From Pleomorphochaeta sp963678575 (lineage in GTDB: Bacteria > Spirochaetota > Spirochaetia > Sphaerochaetales > Sphaerochaetaceae): a stretch of DNA of 64,000 nt. The translations under genes and the position numbers were made by a program. Of this stretch, positions 33,758-42,423 are shown one piece after another. Each line of letters begins with the position of its first letter. The stretch's first letter is position 1. Under the pieces are notes generated by a model. That model was not told the DNA's origin. It searched no databases and was given only the letters and a program-made list of their open reading frames with translations. The stretch covers positions 2,294,001 through 2,358,000 of the forward strand of contig CAXXHV010000002.1 of assembly GCA_963678575.2 (NCBI GenBank), in the 5' to 3' direction.

Positions 33758-34804
33758 TTAATCTATATTAATTTCTTCTTCATCTCCAATCGGTATATAG
33801 AGATTTTCTTTTTCTTTTTTAGTATCAGTTTTTATAAATTCTTGATTTTCTTCACTAATTTTATTTTTAATTAATTCATCATCTTTAGAAATTTCATTAA
33901 GAGAATAAATTACTTTATTAACTGAATTATCTACTTCTTTAATTTTTAATTCATTTAACTTTGATAAATCTTGAGTATAATTTTCAACATTATTTTTATT
34001 TATTTTCTCTATGGTTTCAATATATGAAGATTCTTTTTCCTTTAATAAATTATTTATATTTTCATTTAAAGCTTTGAATTTAATATCTCTCTCTTCTTGA
34101 ATTTTTAATAACAATTTCTTTGAATTTTCACTAAATTCATTTTTTTGATTAGATAAATCATCTATAATGTTTTTAACTTCTTGAGCTTGCTCATTTGTAT
34201 AAGTTGCTTTTTGTTCTAATATTTGTAATTTTGAATTAAAAACTTGTTCAAAATTATTAATAAAATTTTCAAATTCTTTTATATTGTTTTCTTTAATTAT
34301 TTCTAAATTATTCTCATAATCCCCATAGAATTTATTCTGTTTTTCAACAGCCTTTTCATATGAATTTAATATATCAATGGTTGCTTTTTCATGTTCTTCA
34401 ATTAATTTTTGCAACTGTTCTAATTTTTTACAGTCATTTTTTACCGTTATAACCCATTCATGAGTTTTATTTGTTGCAACTTCTAATACAGCTAACATAG
34501 ATCTATAGTCATTTAAGGTATTTGTTAGTCTTGCTAATTCTGCACTATGAGAACTAAGCTCTTTAACTTTCATATCTATTGAATTACTGATATTATTAAC
34601 TTCAATTTTTTGAGAACTTATCTTTTCTTCTGTACTAACAATACTCTCGTTTAAGCTTTGTTCTGCACGGCGAACTTTTTCAAATATTCTTTTTTGAACA
34701 TTTTTATTATTGTCACTTTTACTAAATTTACTATTAATTATCAACAAATTAATAACAATAGACAATAAAAACAATAAAAAAGGTAGAATAAGTGTTATAT
34801 TCAT
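33758..34804 (-). CDS. membrane-anchored coiled-coil protein
   Basis: A 348-residue protein with one N-terminal membrane helix (LILPFLLFLLSIVINLLII, residues 5-23) and a long, almost unbroken alpha-helical coiled coil (residues about 35-320) rich in E, K, N and L. It ends in an acidic tail (LYIPIGDEEEINID). It has no cysteines beyond one and no enzyme motif. Spirochaetes carry families of anchored coiled-coil proteins thought to shape the cell; I suspect, without proof, that this belongs there. The gene lies between the HAD phosphatase gene (18 bases upstream) and the grpE promoter and ends without a strong terminator. Confidence 0.75.
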   Translation of the reverse strand: MNITLILPFLLFLLSIVINLLIINSKFSKSDNNKNVQKRIFEKVRRAEQSLNESIVSTEEKISSQKIEVNNISNSIDMKVKELSSHSAELARLTNTLNDYRSMLAVLEVATNKTHEWVITVKNDCKKLEQLQKLIEEHEKATIDILNSYEKAVEKQNKFYGDYENNLEIIKENNIKEFENFINNFEQVFNSKLQILEQKATYTNEQAQEVKNIIDDLSNQKNEFSENSKKLLLKIQEERDIKFKALNENINNLLKEKESSYIETIEKINKNNVENYTQDLSKLNELKIKEVDNSVNKVIYSLNEISKDDELIKNKISEENQEFIKTDTKKEKENLYIPIGDEEEINID

Positions 34805-34822
34805 AAGTTCTTCTCCTTTTAA

Positions 34823-35527
34823 CTATTGAAGCAATATTTTCTCAATTTCAAACCAGTTTTTACAAATATAATCTGCTTTTTGAAACTTTTCTTTTTTTGT
34901 CTTTTTTGAAAGATATAAAGTTTTCATATTTATTTTTTTTGCTCCAATTATATCTTTATTATAACTATCTCCAATATAAATACAATTACTAGGATTAACT
35001 TCAATAGCATTTGCTAAATATTCAAAAGGTTTCTTTGATGGTTTCAAATATCCAGTATCTTCACTAGAAATTGCAAAATCAACGAGTTTATCAATTCTTA
35101 AAGTTTCCATTTTTTTTTCAATAGGAAAATCACTTAATAACGCTATTTTAATTCCTAAGGATTTTGCTTTCTCTAATGTTTCATACATATTATCATAAGC
35201 TTTAATACTTTGGAAAGATTTTGCCCAACTTTTATAAAATTGAGTATCGATTTGTTTAACTACTTTATTAATCTTTTCTTTAGAGTTTTTATTATTTAAG
35301 TATATTTTTGCTTGTTTCTCTAAAAACCCGGCCCTATCTTCAGTTAAAGGAGGATTTTTTTCTTGCGTAGCTCTATATTCTTTTCTGATTTTATTAAACA
35401 GTATTCCCAATTTTAAATTTGGAAATACTGTTGGAATTAAACGAATATTCATTTGAGATCTTGAATATAAAGTTCCATCAATATCTAAACATATAGCTTT
35501 AATATTATGCTCTTCTAGAATGGACAT
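34823..35527 (-). CDS. HAD-superfamily hydrolase
   Basis: A haloacid-dehalogenase-type phosphatase of 234 residues with a helical cap (subclass I). Motif I is CLDIDGTLY (the nucleophile Asp and the acid Asp), motif II is LLSDFP, motif III is the lysine in the LKPSKKPFEYL stretch, and motif IV is YIGDSYNKDIIGAK. The substrate is unknown; phosphoglycolate or nucleotide monophosphates are family examples. Its ATG overlaps the der stop by one base (TAATG), so it is translated with der. The coiled-coil protein gene follows by 18 bases. Confidence 0.85.
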   Translation of the reverse strand: MSILEEHNIKAICLDIDGTLYSRSQMNIRLIPTVFPNLKLGILFNKIRKEYRATQEKNPPLTEDRAGFLEKQAKIYLNNKNSKEKINKVVKQIDTQFYKSWAKSFQSIKAYDNMYETLEKAKSLGIKIALLSDFPIEKKMETLRIDKLVDFAISSEDTGYLKPSKKPFEYLANAIEVNPSNCIYIGDSYNKDIIGAKKINMKTLYLSKKTKKEKFQKADYICKNWFEIEKILLQ

Positions 35528-37053
35528 TACTTCTTTTTCCTTCGTCTATTTTTTTCACTTTTCTTAACTTTTTGAATTGCTTTATTTACAGCAGCCTTGT
35601 TTCCAGGTTTATTTTGCTTTTTCTTTGCTGCAGCTCTACCTGGTGTCGCAATTTTTTCTTTTTTTTCTGAAGGGGTTGAAGAATATTTAGATAAAATAGG
35701 TTTATCACCTTTTTGGTTTAATGATGGATTCCTTCTTCTTTCCCTTAATGATACTTCAATTGGAATCTGAGAAAATCCTAAATCTCTTCGAATACAGTTT
35801 TTTAAATATTTTACATAAATATCTGGGAAATTAGTAATACGATTTACGAAAAATAAAAATCTAACTGGAGTTGCACTTACTTGAGTTCCATAATAAACCT
35901 TAAAATGCCCCTCACTGCCTCTTGGTGGGGTATAACTCTCCGTCCAAGATTTTAAGGCATTATTAATAATTGAAGTATCAACTCTTTTATTTAATTGTTT
36001 CCAAACTCCCCATACAGTATCAAGCATTGCTGAAATATTTATCCCATTTATTGCACTTATTGATGTAATTGGAGCAAAACTTAAAATAGGGAACAAGAAT
36101 CTTATTCTGTCTTTTATTGCAGAAATTTCATTTTCAATCCCTGATAATTTATCAATTTTATTTAGAACAAGAACTATTCCTTTACCTTTTCTGACAATCA
36201 AATTAGCAATTTTCTTGTCTTGGTCAGATAATCCATCTACACTATCAATCATCAATAAAATAACATCTGCTTCATCAATTGTTTTAATAGCTCTATTTAC
36301 AGAATAATATTCTACATCCTCAGCAACTTTGCTTTTTCTTCTTATTCCAGCAGTATCCAAAATTGTAAAATCTGTACCTTTATATGCAAAAGCACCTCTT
36401 ACAACATCTCGAGTCGTTCCTGCTATATCAGAAACAATTGAAACATCATCACCAACTAATAAATTTGTTAATGTACTTTTGCCGGTATTTGGTTTACCTA
36501 ATACGGCAATTTTAACACTTTCAAGCTCTTCAGGAGCTTCAAAGCTTTCTTCAAGATCTAACATTCCTAATAATGTTTGCTCTAGTTCTTCAATTCCTAA
36601 ACCATGAGCGGCACTTATACCAAGAACTCTTTGAAATCCATAAGCATAATATTCCCAAATTAAATCTTCTCGATGTGTATCATCAATTTTGTTTATAACT
36701 AATAAAACTTTATCTACATAAGGACGTAATTTTTCTAATAAAATTTCATCCTCAGCTGTTACTTGCATACAATCCATTAAAAAAATAATTACATCACTTT
36801 TTTCTAAAAGAGAAAGACTTTTTTTACTTACTAAATCATCAAGTCCTTCTATTTCTTGTTTTACTCCACCACTATCAACTAAAGTAATATAGTGATTACC
36901 AATTAAACATCTTTCTGGTATTGGATCTCTAGTAACACCCGGTGTTGGATCAGTTATTGCTCTTCTTTTTCCAATTAATCTATTAAATAATGTTGATTTT
37001 CCAACATTAGGTCTTCCTATTATTGATATTACTGGTATTTCTTGATTGTCCAT
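35527..37053 (-). CDS. der: ribosome-assembly GTPase Der (EngA)
   Basis: An essential GTPase with two tandem G domains that matures the 50S subunit. The first G domain has IIGRPNVGKSTLFNRL, DPTPGVTRD and NKID; the second has VLGKPNTGKSTLTNLL, AGTTRDVV and LNKIDKL; a KH-like C-terminal domain follows. The 508 residues include a very basic tail of about 60 residues (ending in KKSEKNRRRKKK) that is longer than in E. coli. The initiation region is odd: AAGGAG lies 29 bases before the ATG with an 18-bp palindrome between. Confidence 0.96.
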   Translation of the reverse strand: MDNQEIPVISIIGRPNVGKSTLFNRLIGKRRAITDPTPGVTRDPIPERCLIGNHYITLVDSGGVKQEIEGLDDLVSKKSLSLLEKSDVIIFLMDCMQVTAEDEILLEKLRPYVDKVLLVINKIDDTHREDLIWEYYAYGFQRVLGISAAHGLGIEELEQTLLGMLDLEESFEAPEELESVKIAVLGKPNTGKSTLTNLLVGDDVSIVSDIAGTTRDVVRGAFAYKGTDFTILDTAGIRRKSKVAEDVEYYSVNRAIKTIDEADVILLMIDSVDGLSDQDKKIANLIVRKGKGIVLVLNKIDKLSGIENEISAIKDRIRFLFPILSFAPITSISAINGINISAMLDTVWGVWKQLNKRVDTSIINNALKSWTESYTPPRGSEGHFKVYYGTQVSATPVRFLFFVNRITNFPDIYVKYLKNCIRRDLGFSQIPIEVSLRERRRNPSLNQKGDKPILSKYSSTPSEKKEKIATPGRAAAKKKQNKPGNKAAVNKAIQKVKKSEKNRRRKKK

Positions 37054-37061
37054 AATTAAAC

Positions 37062-37088
37062 ACAGATATATATATCTGTTTTCTCCTT
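37062..37088 (-). promoter_or_regulatory. hairpin between Shine-Dalgarno and start codon of der
   Basis: ACAGATATATATATCTGT (37062-37079) is self-complementary and sits between AAGGAG (37088-37083) and the ATG (37053-37051). Folded as a 7-bp stem it would shorten the effective distance from 29 to about 11 bases. Confidence 0.6.
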
Positions 37089-37110
37089 GTATATAATAAA
37101 TGTACTCTAC

Positions 37111-38853
37111 TTAAAGAGTATGCGATTTTGGAAGATGCTCAAAACGTTCTCTCATCCATTGCTTAATAAAAGCAACGATATCTGTAGAAGAATTCATTTT
37201 TAGAACTTTATCAGTCATTTTTTTTGCTTCACTGTGTTTTACAGTTCTTAATATTTTTCTAACTTCTAATAAAGAAGAAGGACTCATACTAAACTCATCC
37301 AAACCTAATCCTGCGAGCAATACTGTTGCATAAGGGTTACTTGCCATCTCGCCACACATTCCAATAGGAATATTTGCTTTATGAGCATTATCAATTACAA
37401 TTTTAATTAGTCTTAATACACCTGGATGAAAAGGTTGATAAAGATATGCAATCTTTTCATTACCTCTATCTACAGCAATTGTATACTGAATTAAATCGTT
37501 TGTTCCTATTGAAAAGAAATCCACTCTTTTTGCTAGCTCATCTGATATAAGAGCAGCAGACGGAACTTCTATCATTGTTCCAACCTTTATATCATCAGAA
37601 AATGGTATTTTATTCCCTCTAAGTTCTTCCTTTACTTGTTCTAAAATTAATAATGTTTTTTCTAATTCATCTAAACCACTAATCATAGGGAACATTATCT
37701 GAAGTTTACCATAAATGGAAGCCCTAAGGAGCGCTCTTAGCTGAATTCTAAAGATATCTTTTCTTTCTAAACAGAAACGAATTGCTCTCCACCCTAGAAT
37801 TGGGTTTTCTTCATCAATGCCCATTCCAGAAACAGCCTTATCCCCTCCAATATCAATAGTTCTAATAGTAACAGGATTATTATTCATTTCCTTTAAAACT
37901 TTTTTATAAGCTTCAAATTGAATATCTTCTTTTAAACTACTATTTTGTTGAAGAAATAAAAATTCACTTCTAAACAAGCCAATTCCACTTGCCCCTTTTT
38001 CCAGAGCTACTTGAACTTCATCTGATGTTTCAATATTTGCTTTTAAAGTATATTCTTTTTTATCTGGTGAAATAACGGGTAATTTTGATATTGTTAATAA
38101 TTCTTTTTCGTGAGCTTCCCATCTTTTCTTTATTTCATCAAATTTTTTGCCAACATACCATTCAGGTCTAATTACTATTTGTCCTTCATTTCCATCTAAT
38201 ATTACTTCATCTCCATCGTGAGCTTTTAAACTTGCTCCATAAAGACCTAATACTGTGGGGATACCAAAAGATCTTGCAAAAATAGCCACATGAGAAGTTC
38301 TACCTCCTGTGTCTACAGCAATAGCTTTTATCCATTTTTTATTAATTGTCAACATTTCTGAAGGAAGTAAAGAATCTGCAACAAGGATTACTTCTTCATT
38401 TATTTGATGTAGTTTATTATTTTTTCTCTTAATTAAATTTTCTATAATTACTCGGGAAATATCACTAAAATCAATAGCTCTATCTCTAATCATTTCAATA
38501 TTACTTGCTTCAAGTGTAGCAATTAATGCCGCAGTAACACTTTCAACGGCCCAGGCTGCATTTTGATAATGAATACTTATTGAATCCTTAATCTCAGAAA
38601 TATATTCTGGATCTTGAAGCATGATGATATGAGTTTCTAAAATTTCTTTTCTTGTATCATCATCTATTGAATCAAACAAAATCTGAGTTTCTGATAGACT
38701 TTTTTCTATTGCATCCTCAAATTTTTTTAATTCGTCCTTAACCATAGTTGGTTCAATTTTTTCTTTACTAACTTCAAGATTATTGTGAGTAAAAACTAAA
38801 GCTTTTCCACTCGAAATCCCACTTGAAGCTGCTATACCATTGAGTATTCTCAT
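37111..38853 (-). CDS. ptsI: PEP-protein phosphotransferase (enzyme I)
   Basis: Enzyme I of the sugar phosphotransferase system, 580 residues. It transfers phosphate from PEP to HPr. The phospho-histidine is in GGRTSHVAIFARSFGIP (about residue 190). PEP-binding motifs GIGLFRSEFLFL and DIGGDK appear in the barrel, with IEVPSAA and SIGTNDLIQYTIAVDR and the C-terminal catalytic cysteine in IGMCGEMASN. No HPr or EII gene is present in the window; treponemes often use the PTS proteins for regulation. Ribosome-site signals before the ATG are weak. der follows by 57 bases. Confidence 0.97.
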   Translation of the reverse strand: MRILNGIAASSGISSGKALVFTHNNLEVSKEKIEPTMVKDELKKFEDAIEKSLSETQILFDSIDDDTRKEILETHIIMLQDPEYISEIKDSISIHYQNAAWAVESVTAALIATLEASNIEMIRDRAIDFSDISRVIIENLIKRKNNKLHQINEEVILVADSLLPSEMLTINKKWIKAIAVDTGGRTSHVAIFARSFGIPTVLGLYGASLKAHDGDEVILDGNEGQIVIRPEWYVGKKFDEIKKRWEAHEKELLTISKLPVISPDKKEYTLKANIETSDEVQVALEKGASGIGLFRSEFLFLQQNSSLKEDIQFEAYKKVLKEMNNNPVTIRTIDIGGDKAVSGMGIDEENPILGWRAIRFCLERKDIFRIQLRALLRASIYGKLQIMFPMISGLDELEKTLLILEQVKEELRGNKIPFSDDIKVGTMIEVPSAALISDELAKRVDFFSIGTNDLIQYTIAVDRGNEKIAYLYQPFHPGVLRLIKIVIDNAHKANIPIGMCGEMASNPYATVLLAGLGLDEFSMSPSSLLEVRKILRTVKHSEAKKMTDKVLKMNSSTDIVAFIKQWMRERFEHLPKSHTL

Positions 38854-38914
38854 ATGCGTTTATTTTACGTTCAATTTTTACCATTGTAAAGTGTCGATTA
38901 TTATAATTATATAT

Positions 38915-38920
38915 TATAAT
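38915..38920 (+). promoter_or_regulatory. -10 element close to start of GerMN-like gene
   Basis: TATAAT at 38915-38920 lies 8 bases before the ATG at 38929 and there is no Shine-Dalgarno. A -35 match is not clear. Transcription from it would give a leaderless mRNA. Confidence 0.35.
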
Positions 38921-38928
38921 ATATAGAT

Positions 38929-39483
38929 ATGAAGAGAAATATTTCTTATCCAAAAAATAAAACTAAAATAATACTATATATTGTATTACTTTTTATAATT
39001 TTAACTGGTATTGAATTAATTATCTTTTTACCAAAAGTAAAAAAAGCAATAATTGATTCAAATGCAATTGAATTAATAAATGAAGCAAAAATTAATAAAG
39101 AGAATTCAAATTTAAGAGATTATAATCTTTTTTTTGTTTCAATGGATAATAATATTATTGGTTTTAATTATTCCGGAAGGAGCAGAACAAATTATCTACA
39201 TGATAGTTTTGAATACCAACTAAAATCTACTCCTGAAATAGCTTTAAAAAAATTCTGCGTTACATTTATTCCTGAAGGAACTAAATTAATTGGTGTTACA
39301 GCAAAAGATAAAGCTACTTATTTAAATGTCTCAAAAGAACTTCTAAGCTGTAATAATTTTGAACTTTGCTATAATCAATTAAAGGCTCAAGCTCTATCAA
39401 TTAATAAAGAAGCTAAATTCTTTTTATTAATTGAGGGGAATCTTTATAATGAGAAAAAAGAATTAATTAAAAAATTTTCATAG
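38929..39483 (+). CDS. membrane-anchored GerMN-domain-like protein
   Basis: A 184-residue protein with an N-terminal membrane helix after a basic start (IILYIVLLFIILTGIELII). The exported C-terminal domain resembles GerMN: ALKKFCVTFIPEGTKLIGVTA in pieces, KATYLNVSKELL and the final LIEGNLYNEKKELIKKF match the alternation of strands and Ser/Lys positions typical of it. GerMN domains occur in cell-envelope and spore germination proteins; the function is unknown. The gene is divergent from ptsI and its last 17 bases overlap the convergent transporter gene. Confidence 0.65.
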   Translation: MKRNISYPKNKTKIILYIVLLFIILTGIELIIFLPKVKKAIIDSNAIELINEAKINKENSNLRDYNLFFVSMDNNIIGFNYSGRSRTNYLHDSFEYQLKSTPEIALKKFCVTFIPEGTKLIGVTAKDKATYLNVSKELLSCNNFELCYNQLKAQALSINKEAKFFLLIEGNLYNEKKELIKKFS

Positions 39484-40759
39484 TTTTTTTTAAAAAATTC
39501 ACTCTTAAATATAAAAATACAACCTCAAATAAGAAAGATAAAGCATATGCAATTGCTGCGATGTATACTCCGGCTGTTTTAAAAATAAATGGTAATATCA
39601 TAATTGAAATTAATAATGTTCCAATATTAATAAAAACTCCGATAGTAATTGATTTAGTTTGTCTTTGCGCAACTAATGTAGCTCTGAATAAAGCAATATT
39701 TGAACTTAAGAATGGGAGAAAAGCTAAAACGCCTAATGAGATGGGTAAGTATATTAACAATTCATTTGGCAATTTTGATACATTTATAAACCAAAGCCCC
39801 CACAAAGGTTTTATAAAATAAACAACTATATAAAAAACTGTTAAGCTAATAGCTACTATATTTACAAAACTTTTTATAGTTCTTAAATTTTCTTTATTAT
39901 ATTCTGCAATGATAATTTCTTGTATTGATTGACTAATTGATGTATATAAAAATAAATAAGCAAGAACTACTGGCCATACGGCTAAAGATTCGATGGGGAA
40001 CAATCCTTTTGTAATACCTAAATTTAGCAAAGGTCTAATACCTAAAGTAATCCAAGAGGTTATAGCTAAAGGTATATAAAAATGAATCATCTGTTTCAAA
40101 TTCAAATTCTCTGTATCTGTTTTTGGGAGTTTATCCAAAGCTGGTTTTACAAAAATATATGAAGAAATCATTCCAGATATAACACCTAAAGATAATGTTA
40201 AGCCACCAAGTAATGCGCCTCTCATTATATTCAATTTTAGTCCAATAAATAATACTACAAAAGCTAATATTAAACGAATATACATAACAACAGGGACATA
40301 CTTACTTCTCTCATGTTTAATCATAACTCCTTGCCAAAGTCTTCTATACCCTATTGTTGGAGACCAAGGAATCATTAAAACAAAACACCAATAAGCACTG
40401 TCAATCAATTGAGCAGGTAATCCAAAAATATTGATAGCAGTAAAATTAAATACAGCAGGAATACAAAAAAATAAATGAAAGACAGTAGTAAGAATAGCTA
40501 AATAATTCATTATTTTTAATATCTTTTTATACGAACTAACACTTTTTACAACAGCTGTTCCTGCAGAAAGCATTTGAACCACTGGACCTTCAATAAATAA
40601 GGCTAAAGCAAAAGAATATCCAAAAGCAGCTAATTGATTTGTAGCATCTGATAATCTAGAAATAAAACTAGTAATCATTGGTTGTTCAGTTGCCATAACA
40701 ATCCACATAATTGCAAGAGGTAGCCAGGATAAAAATAATTTTTTCTTTGTTATACTCAT
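39467..40759 (-). CDS. MATE/AnkH-like MOP-superfamily membrane transporter
   Basis: A 430-residue protein with about twelve hydrophobic segments. The N-terminal LPLAIMWIVMATEQPMITSF and the loop LAAFGYSFALALFIEGPVVQ, then AGTAVVKS, recall the AnkH branch of the MOP flippase superfamily. There the same positions read QPLxxxxxxR and LAAFGVAFxLALxxESP. Vertebrate ANKH exports citrate, ATP or pyrophosphate; bacterial relatives are undescribed. A MATE-type drug or polyisoprenoid flippase is the alternative. There is no clear Shine-Dalgarno. It is convergent with the GerMN-like gene (17-base overlap) and 44 bases downstream of tlyA. Confidence 0.7.
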   Translation of the reverse strand: MSITKKKLFLSWLPLAIMWIVMATEQPMITSFISRLSDATNQLAAFGYSFALALFIEGPVVQMLSAGTAVVKSVSSYKKILKIMNYLAILTTVFHLFFCIPAVFNFTAINIFGLPAQLIDSAYWCFVLMIPWSPTIGYRRLWQGVMIKHERSKYVPVVMYIRLILAFVVLFIGLKLNIMRGALLGGLTLSLGVISGMISSYIFVKPALDKLPKTDTENLNLKQMIHFYIPLAITSWITLGIRPLLNLGITKGLFPIESLAVWPVVLAYLFLYTSISQSIQEIIIAEYNKENLRTIKSFVNIVAISLTVFYIVVYFIKPLWGLWFINVSKLPNELLIYLPISLGVLAFLPFLSSNIALFRATLVAQRQTKSITIGVFINIGTLLISIMILPFIFKTAGVYIAAIAYALSFLFEVVFLYLRVNFLKKTMKIF

Positions 40760-40803
40760 AGTGAATGCTAGTCTATAAATATACTCAATTAAAGTCTAGC
40801 TAT

Positions 40804-41580
40804 TTATAATACTAATAATTTATTAATTTTATTAATATACTCTTCTTTATTCATGCCTCTTTCTTTAGATAATAATGAAAGAAACTCAATATTTCCTTTT
40901 CGACCTTTTATTGGACTTAAAATAATATCTTCTATAAAAACTTCATCTTCTTTTAAGATATCAAAAACATGATTTAATATTTCAAGTAAAAACGTGGTAT
41001 CTTCAACAACTCCTGAAAAATCACTTTTCCATCTTGGAACTTCAAATTGAGGTTTTATTAAACAAATTAATTTTGTATTTCCACATAATTTTAATATATG
41101 GGAAGCTGCATTTTTTATTGATCTAAAAGATAAATCACATACAGCTAATTCTGCATTTGGATCCAATTGTTCAAGAAGCATTATATTTTGTTTTTCATGA
41201 ACAATAATCCTTGAATCATTTCTTAGCTTCCAAGCTAGTTGGTTATATCCAACATCAACACTATGAACACATTTTGCCCCATTTTGCAGCAAGCAATCAC
41301 TGAAACCACCTGTAGAAGATCCTGCATCTAAAACAACTTTATTTTTGACATCAATTTTAAACTCTTTTAAAGCTTTTTCTAGTTTTAGACCACCTCTTGA
41401 AACATATTTCCCAAAAGACAATTCAATATTAGATTCATTACTAATTTTATCTTTAACATTAGTTACTAATTGATTATCAACATATACATTTTTACAAACA
41501 ACAAAAGCAGTTAATTCATCTTTAGTATATTGAGGATATTCTTCTCTCAGTTTAAGTAAAAGTGAAACTTTTTTTGCCAT
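40804..41580 (-). CDS. tlyA: TlyA-family rRNA 2'-O-methyltransferase
   Basis: A 258-residue protein with an N-terminal S4-like RNA-binding domain (residues 1-62, including FGKYVSRGGLKLEKAL at its end) and a FtsJ-type methyltransferase domain. The AdoMet site is VVLDAGSSTGGFSDCL near 77-92, and the catalytic Lys-Asp-Lys-Glu set is compatible with K in GGLKLEK, D in VCDLSFRS, K in CLIKPQFE and E in KGNIEFL. TlyA methylates C1409 of 16S and C1920 of 23S rRNA in mycobacteria; the TlyA type with 16S+23S activity or the 23S-only type is not decidable here. It starts 2 bases after the YmdB-like gene, in one unit with it. Confidence 0.92.
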   Translation of the reverse strand: MAKKVSLLLKLREEYPQYTKDELTAFVVCKNVYVDNQLVTNVKDKISNESNIELSFGKYVSRGGLKLEKALKEFKIDVKNKVVLDAGSSTGGFSDCLLQNGAKCVHSVDVGYNQLAWKLRNDSRIIVHEKQNIMLLEQLDPNAELAVCDLSFRSIKNAASHILKLCGNTKLICLIKPQFEVPRWKSDFSGVVEDTTFLLEILNHVFDILKEDEVFIEDIILSPIKGRKGNIEFLSLLSKERGMNKEEYINKINKLLVL

Positions 41581-41582
41581 AT

Positions 41583-42383
41583 TTATACCAACAACTTCTT
41601 AGAAATTCTTTTTATTGTTAAAGCTTTTGCACTCTTTTTATCAATCTCTAAATAAACGCCATTTATTATTGGAGCAGAATCATGTATTTTAGTTCTAATT
41701 GGCATTTGTGTTAATTGTTTTTTTATTGATATTTCAGGATCTGAACCTATTACGCTATCACTTGGACCACATAATCCTAAATCTGTAATAAAGGCAGTTC
41801 CTTTTTCAAGAATCATTTCATCAGCTGTTTGTACATGTGTATGAGTTCCTACAACTGCACTAACTTTTCCATCAAGGTACATTGCAAGAGCTTTCTTCTC
41901 TTCATGATTCTCAGCATGCATATCAATTAAAATGATATCACATTTACCCTTCATTCTTCTTATTTCATCTTCAGCTGTCTTAAATGGACAATCAGTTTGA
42001 GGAAGACTAATGCGACCTTGTAAATTGATTACAGCAACTTTTACGCCATTTGTTTCAATAATTGTAGAACCATGTCCAATTGCACCATTTGGATAATTTA
42101 ATGGCCTAAGTAATCTATTATCTTTTTCTAGTGAATCATAAATTTCTTCTTGTTGCCAAATATGATTTCCACTAGTAATAACGTTTACGCCCAATGAAAA
42201 AAGTTGGTTTTTTTCACTTTCATTTAATCCAAATCCATTTGCAGCATTTTCTCCATTAACTACAACAAAATCAGCTCTATATTCTTTTATAAGCTGATTT
42301 AATCCCATATATAAAGCTCTCATACCAGGTTGTCCACAAACATCTCCTAGCATTAAAACATTAAAAGTATTTCCCACAAACAT
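41583..42383 (-). CDS. ymdB: YmdB-like phosphodiesterase (TIGR00282 family)
   Basis: A calcineurin-like phosphodiesterase of 266 residues. Metal motifs: MLGDVCGQPG, VVNGENAANGFGL, SGNHIW, DMHAENHEEK and VGTHTHVQTADE, followed by ITDLGLCGPSDSVIG. Family members hydrolyse 2',3'-cyclic nucleotides and affect biofilm and motility choices in Bacillus. The start is ambiguous: the ATG at 42383 is only one base from AGGAT, while a GTG two codons later (42377-42375) has the AGGA 7 bases away. A bidirectional terminator separates it from rny, whose usual neighbour it is. Confidence 0.92.
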   Translation of the reverse strand: MFVGNTFNVLMLGDVCGQPGMRALYMGLNQLIKEYRADFVVVNGENAANGFGLNESEKNQLFSLGVNVITSGNHIWQQEEIYDSLEKDNRLLRPLNYPNGAIGHGSTIIETNGVKVAVINLQGRISLPQTDCPFKTAEDEIRRMKGKCDIILIDMHAENHEEKKALAMYLDGKVSAVVGTHTHVQTADEMILEKGTAFITDLGLCGPSDSVIGSDPEISIKKQLTQMPIRTKIHDSAPIINGVYLEIDKKSAKALTIKRISKKLLV

Positions 42384-42391
42384 ATCCTATT

Positions 42392-42423
42392 AAAAATAGA
42401 GGCTTAAAAGCCTCTATTTTTTT
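42392..42423. terminator. bidirectional terminator between rny and the YmdB-like gene
   Basis: A perfect 12-13-bp GC-containing stem (42393-42405 with 42408-42420) is flanked by A and T runs on both strands. It ends the rny transcript and overlaps its stop codon. Confidence 0.9.
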
